Assembly: GCA_013176395.1 (NCBI GenBank)
Contig: JABMLP010000022.1
Span: 496,001-560,000, forward strand
Origin: Venturia oleaginea
Lineage: Eukaryota; Ascomycota; Dothideomycetes; Venturiales; Venturiaceae
Direction of reading: 5' to 3'
DNA length: 64,000 bases
Shown here: positions 58,470 to 64,000 of the stretch, piece after piece
Layout: each line of letters starts with the position of its first letter
Numbering within the stretch: the stretch's first letter is position 1
Notes under the pieces: model-generated
Databases searched by the model: none
What the model was told of the DNA's origin: nothing
What the model saw: only the letters and a program-made list of their open reading frames with translations
Program-made: the position numbers and the translations under genes

Positions 58470-59646
58470 TCACAGCTTCTCCTTCGTCTGCAAATGTTGC
58501 AGATGATGCGAGTAAGCTGTCCCAGTTTTCTTGACATCGTCTCTAACATCTTGCATAATCTCTTTTCTCGTCTTGATTTCAACCTCTCTTGGACCTTCCT
58601 TTGAGAACTTGACAAGCACAACGAAATCCTTTACTCCCTTCCGACCATGCTTTTCAAGACCTAAACCGGGGTGCTCTAAACTTAGCACCACTTTGCCGTT
58701 TCCTAGCTGCCCGATTAACGCCTGTGGACTGATACACACCTCTCCCCAAGGTGGATCTCCACCGCGCTTGACAAACTGTTTCAATTGCTTCCTTTGCTGT
58801 TCCAGCGTTTCCGGCGTCAGGGCAAGAGGTACCTTCGGCGTGAGAAATTGTGACACCAGTTTAAGAAGGAAGAATTGCGGAGGAAACAGAATGATCTCCC
58901 CGTTTCGTGCCTGTTCTAACCAAGTTGTTGCAGGCAGAAATTTAGCCTCTGTATGTTCCAATCCTCCATCATGGGTTGGACTTGGGATGAGTGCTTCGCG
59001 AGCGCTTGTCAAGGGGCCTCCAATTTTTGGGGCGTTTGCGGTTGAAACTGGGAGGAAGTATAGATACATCTGAGTCGTGAAGCGTTTGGGTACGTTCGGT
59101 GGGGTAATCCATCTAGTAAAAGGGATGAGACTGTCTAGAACCAGGTCAGCTTTATGCCCTCGCTTCCCGATTTGCGGTCTCCATACCGACATCAGGCCTG
59201 CCGCCTTTTTGCGAAAGCCATTTTGTGAATGGTACTTCTTTCTTGTGTACAGCCTTCCTCCCAGCCTCACGCTCTGTGTCTTCTACTTCCAAAAGACGGC
59301 CAAAGCCATTGTTGAACGCGAGTAGTATGCCACTTTCTTCAAATGTTTCTCTTATAGCTGCAAGCCTATATGGTTCACTGTCGATGTGTCTACTTGGGTC
59401 TCCATCGCTAGGCACAGTTCCATCGTGGAAGGTATCAACATTCCCACCCGGGAACACGTGGGCCGACGGAAATGATCTTGAGGTCTGGACGCGATGAAGG
59501 AGGAGGACTTCGTTGGTTGGAGAGATTAGGATCACACTGGTTCTTGGTAAGCAAAGTGACTGGGTACGGGACTGGAGCTGCCGTATCTACCTCGAGCTTG
59601 GTTTTGGCAATGATGGCGGCGCCTTTGCGCCTTTCTTTTGGCTCAT
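58470..59646 (-). CDS. Nudix hydrolase (NUDT19-like)
   Basis: Exons 59646-59591, 59542-59187 and 59134-58470 (introns 48 and 52 bp) give 358 residues. The N-terminal part has SVILISPTNEVLLLHRV, AHVFPGGN, and the Nudix catalytic helix RETFEESG at residues 83-90, whose glutamates hold Mg2+ or Mn2+. The glycine of the canonical Nudix box lies far upstream because of an insertion, as in NUDT19 proteins. The C-terminal half (about 150-358) is long and variable. NUDT19 relatives hydrolyse acyl-CoA or CoA diphosphates; the substrate here is unknown. No strong targeting peptide is seen. The first splice acceptor (AAG) is weak. It is divergent from HMG1. Confidence 0.82.
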
Positions 59647-61399
59647 GGTGCTGGTGGTTTGGAAGGTATCTGAATTCGAACTTGAGTAGAATCGTTTGGG
59701 GCGTTCTGAAGACGCGCCGACATGTGCTAAGGAATGACGGCGTGAAACTTGCAGTACGTTTGATATTGGCTGTAAAGGTCGAACTTGATGCAATTGAGCC
59801 TGGATGAGATCAAGCAAGATAGAAGGTAGATATCTGCAATTTAGTATACTCGGTCGCATAGTAATAATGTTCCCCCCTCTCAAAGCTCTTTGATTGGAAT
59901 GTCTCTCCCGGGAACAACGATAATGAGGGGTGAGCAACCAGCCTCGGCATGGTATAGAATGTTTCTATCGTGAGAGCCCCTCGGAGGAAACACCAGGGTA
60001 AAGAATTCCATGACGCACTACCAAGCCATGTTATTATAACTTGGAGAATAGAATCACAGCCAGTCCTTCACCATGATGCTGCAGACGCGTATCTGAGGAT
60101 CAAGCGATTTAGATTCTGTTGCGAACGAGAGCACTGTGGAGGTGTAGACACATGGAGGCATTGAAAGCAAAGAACTGAAGAGGCTACTTGGACTATAGGT
60201 GGAGAGAAACAACTGCACAGATGGTTTGTTCAAAATACCCTGCCCAGCACATGCAGGAACAGATGACTTCTTGAGGTATCGGGTAGAATATGTGGGATGT
60301 GTAGCCAGTGCCAGGACACGACATTGCGACCACGGGATGAAGGAACAACCATGGTGGTAGTGGGGGTGGGGGTGGGGTGTAACAATTGATTGTCGTGACG
60401 CACCAAAGCAGAGCCCTGTGCTGTTAATCGTTGAAGTTGGACAAAACTGCAACCAATGAACACGGGACTGTCTCTTGTGTGGCTGAGCAACGCGTATTAC
60501 ATTTGCCATCATTCGGTCATGAGTGCGGGAAGATTCCGATGTATGAAGGCTGACGGTCTCAAAGCAAGGTGGTATTCGTTATGATTTCGCCGTCAAGGTG
60601 CGTCTTTCGGTGGCTTTTGCCGGAGTTGTATCAAGTAGAATACAGCTGAGCAGTGACGGGATACTGGAATTGGTGTGGCTAGAGCTCTCCACTGGAACTT
60701 TCCGTCCCCGGCCCCGGCCCTAGTTTTTCATTGCGGCAGTGGGCGGTGTGAAGATCTTAGGAGAAGATCCCAGACCCAGGGTACGAAAGTCTTGGGTGCG
60801 TGGGTGGAAATATTTCGTACTTCGTAGAGTTTTGACCATGGATCCCGCAAACTAGACCGCAGCCACCACCTTCCCCTTTCTGCTGCCATCCGTTCCTCTG
60901 TTTCCCTCCTCCTCCTCAAGCCAATTACCGACGCCTTTTTCTCGTGCGCTTTCTTGTGCAGTTCCCCGCGCGGAAGAAGTCCGGTCCCTGAAGCTTGACC
61001 ATTGCTCCAGCTGAGCCTTTAATTAGAATATATGATCTGTCAGATCTGTTGAACGCTCGGACAACATCCATCTATATTCTGACCGTTATTACCAGGAATC
61101 CACCGATATCAATCGCGAGCCTCAAATCGACGTGTGCCTACTCTCCGATTCCGCCCGCCGGCGGATCTCGTTCGACTACATTGTGCCGTTGGAATTCGGA
61201 GACACATTCGCACCCATACAAACCTTTCGCGAACGGAACTCTCCTCCCTCTATCCCAAAACCACCCCCGCTCTGACACCGCCCGTCATACGATTCGTCAC
61301 TCGAAGATAGTGGAGAGCCTCAGAAAAAGACGAACTAAACATCTAATCGAGCACCGTACAGGCTGATTTTTGGAGCTTGATCGAAAGACATCGGACACA
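59647..61399. other. Divergent Nudix/HMG1 upstream region
   Basis: About 1.75 kb. It holds a G-rich run GGGGGTGGGGGTGGGG at 60362-60377 and a CCCCGGCCCCGGCCC run at 60707-60721. The 1 kb before 61400 has several small ATGs that could act in the HMG1 leader. No gene recognised. Confidence 0.5.
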
Positions 61400-64000
61400 A
61401 TGCTTGGGTCTTCTTTCTTGCCAGCGCGGTTGCGCAGCTCGGATGGCGAGCATAAACATCACAAACCAACCTGGTTGTCACAGCGCATCAACCCCTTTTT
61501 ACTCTCCTTGTCAGGTCGAGCATGCGCACACCCAATATACACAATCATGTCTGTGGCAGTAATAGCAAGCTCGACATACCTAGGGCTGTTGGAGAGCAGT
61601 CTTTTCGATAGACAGACTTCGATTGCTGGCACTGGAGGAACAGTAGACTTTGATAGCTTGCTTGTTGGTAGCAAACGTTTATACGCAGGAGCAGATACCA
61701 ATTGGAACTGGCAAATTCAGGAGAACGGTCATGACAAGAAAGTGGACAATGTGAGTTTGTGCGTCCAAATACGCAGTTCAGACCTAATATACGAGCTAGA
61801 ATTTTGCCCTCATCACCTTCGTCTTCCCCAACTCTGTATCAAGCACACCCCAAACTGCTCCACAGCCAAACTCAGTTCCTGCGCCCTCGAATTCCACAGC
61901 CAGTGTTCTCCCATGTTCTACGAATCCTCTATCGCAAATCTCACAGGACTCGACTTTGGCCTATTCAATGCCCTTTGAAGAGGCTCGAAGCTTTTTATAT
62001 GCTTCCAAAGAGATCCCTGTGTCCAAAGATGCCTCTCAAGTGCGGTACTTGAATGGTGGCACATCTGAAGAGGAAAAGAAATGGATCATGAAGGCTGCCA
62101 AAAGCTCTGCTCGCGCGTCGAGCGGATTGAGTTTGTGGTTGCAAAATGCTTGGTCCGACTTCCTTGATCTTCTGAAGGTATGCGAGCTATAATGCAGAAA
62201 AGAGCATCGTGCTGACTTGACCAGAACGCGGAGACTTTGGATATCACGATCATGATACTCGGGTACCTGTCCATGCATCTGACATTTGTTGCCCTCTTCT
62301 TGTCCATGAGAAGATTGGGCTCAAATTTCTGGCTAGGCGCGACCGTTCTCATCTCCTCTTCGTTCGCCTTCTTGTTCGGTCTGATTGTGACGACTCGACT
62401 TGGCGTTCCTCTCAATATGGTGCTGCTTTCCGAAGGTCTGCCGTTCCTGGTTGTGACCGTTGGCTTCGAAAAGCCCATTATCCTCACCAAAGCCGTCCTG
62501 GCCCATTCTCTGGACCGAAGACGAGTCAAAGCTGAGCCTGGAAACGATAAGTCTAATGCTGCACCGACTATACAGTATGCTGTCCGAACAGCTGTCAAGG
62601 AATGTGGCGCCGATATTGTTCGAGACTATGTGGTTGAGATTGCAATTTTGGTGGCTGGAGCTGCATCTGGTGTGCAAGGCGGTCTTCGTCAATTCTGCTT
62701 CCTCGCTGCATGGATCCTGTTCTTTGACTGCATACTTCTTTTCACGTTCTACACATCCATACTCACCGTTAAACTGGAAATCAACCGCATTAAGCGCCAT
62801 GTTCAACTCCGCAAAGCTCTCGAGGACGATGGCGTCAGCCGCAAAGTCGCCGAAAACGTTGCAGCCAGCAACGATGCCTCGAACACATTAAATAGCAACC
62901 CCAGCGAAACACCCATTTTCGGAAAGAAGGCAGGCGATACCAGCATTCCTCGATTCAAGGTCCTCATGGTCACAGGCTTTGTATTGATCAATGTCCTCAA
63001 TCTTTGCACAATACCGTTCAGAAACAGTGCCTCGCCAGTCCTCTCAAGCCTTTCCAGTGTCGTGATGCAACCTCCTATGGATCCTTTCAAAGTCGCCGGC
63101 AGTGGTCTAGACCGCATCCTTTCAAATGCACAACAAAAGGAGCGATCCACCATTGTCACTGTCCTTCCTCCAATCAAATATGAGCTTGAGTATCCATCAG
63201 TTCATTACGCGTCTGGTCAAAGCGAGGGTGGTTTATTTGACACTCAATTCGCCGACCAGATGCTAGGCGGCAGAGTAGTAGACAGCGTTTTGAGAAGCTT
63301 CGAGGATCCTGTCTTGAGCAAGTGGATCGTCATAGCTCTGGTAATGAGTCTGGTGATGAATGGCTACTTGTTCAATGCTGCACGATGGACCATCAAGGAG
63401 CCAGCACAGCCTGATCAGCCACCCAAGGCAAATGAGATGATGGTCGCCCCATCCTCAACCAATCTCAATCTCGCCAGGCAACCTCAAAGAGAGGCACACC
63501 CTTCCCACACCACCGAGGCAAGCGATTCTAACGAGTCTGAAGACGGTGGCCTAACAATGAAGGCTCCCTCGAACACGCAACCGACGTTGGCAGGCAGTCG
63601 AACAAGACAACAATGCGAAGATGCGCTCAAGGCGAAGCTAGCTCCACAACTTCTCGACGAAGAACTGATCGATCTTTCCGTAAGAGGTCTGATACCTGGT
63701 TACGCATTAGAAAAGACTCTTGGCGACATGACTCGAGCCGTCAAGATTCGACGAGCAGTTATTTCTCGCACTCACGCAACAAGAGAGACCTCGGGTCTTT
63801 TGGAATCCTCCAAATTGCCATATAAACACTACGACTACGAGCGTGTACACGGTGCTTGCTGCGAGAACGTCATTGGTTATTTGCCCCTTCCAGTCGGTGT
63901 CGCCGGTCCCATGATGATTGACGGTCAGAACTACTTTTTGCCAATGGCAACAACGGAGGGTGTTTTGGTTGCAAGTACAAGCCGAGGCGCAAAGGCCATC
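61400..64000 (+). CDS. HMG1: HMG-CoA reductase (3' end outside window)
   Basis: Exons 61400-61750, 61800-62177 and 62225 to the window edge (introns 49 and 47 bp); 835 residues are visible. An N-terminal membrane helix (about residues 45-65) is followed by a lumenal loop (FVFPNSV) and, after the second intron, the sterol-sensing domain: [36 protein letters not shown] and later helices (residues 244-430). A further helix pair and a Ser/Glu-rich linker lead to the catalytic domain, which starts near [21 protein letters not shown] and contains [16 protein letters not shown]. The active-site residues lie beyond the edge. It converts HMG-CoA to mevalonate with NADPH in the ER membrane, the key step to ergosterol. 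The sterol-sensing domain points to sterol-controlled stability. Confidence 0.96.

Overview
The window is nuclear DNA of a filamentous ascomycete (Pezizomycotina; class not resolved). Almost every gene is split by one to seven introns, mostly 47-66 bp, with GTAAGT-like donors, CTAAC/CTGAC branch sites and YAG acceptors. The gene families are typical of moulds: Zn2Cys6 regulator, fungal rhodopsin-like membrane protein, LaeA-like methyltransferase, Rtc1, Hmt1. No confident tRNA, rRNA or CRISPR was seen. All gene models were made by joining reading frames across splice sites by eye; nearly all keep frame exactly, and the exceptions are flagged.

Layout. (1) 1-8.0 kb: a hexanucleotide microsatellite, the 3' part of a Zn2Cys6 transcription factor, a rhodopsin-like seven-helix protein, a LYC1-like GNAT acetyltransferase and a convergent short-chain dehydrogenase. 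(2) 8.0-26.0 kb, an accessory, repeat-rich stretch: a small secreted eight-cysteine protein; a 1.6 kb block with two exact-period 353-bp tandem repeats, bounded by a 14-bp direct repeat; an Ap4A phosphorylase; a decayed SRPK-like kinase with a frameshift and RIP-compatible stops; an FAD monooxygenase and a divergent LaeA-like methyltransferase with a MITE-like inverted repeat between them; a hypothetical protein; and a broken Tc1/mariner element with TIRs and TA duplication. (3) 26.5-64 kb, mostly a housekeeping block: an RBR E3 ligase with a ubiquitin-like region, a small basic nuclear protein, MTO1, an importin-13-like karyopherin, aminopeptidase P, IMP dehydrogenase (with a one-base frameshift), a FUN14 protein, an HMT1-type ABC transporter, RTC1, ribosomal protein S21, a Nudix hydrolase and HMG-CoA reductase running off the right edge.

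Neighbouring genes in the housekeeping block do not form one pathway. Several are head-to-head pairs that share upstream DNA (karyopherin/aminopeptidase P, IMPDH/FUN14, HMT1/RTC1, Nudix/HMG1). In the accessory block the FAD monooxygenase and methyltransferase are divergent and could be a small tailoring-enzyme pair, but no backbone synthase is present. The most notable observations are the unlisted eight-cysteine secreted protein, the 353-bp tandem repeat block, the RIP-like kinase pseudogene, the IMPDH frameshift and the MITE.
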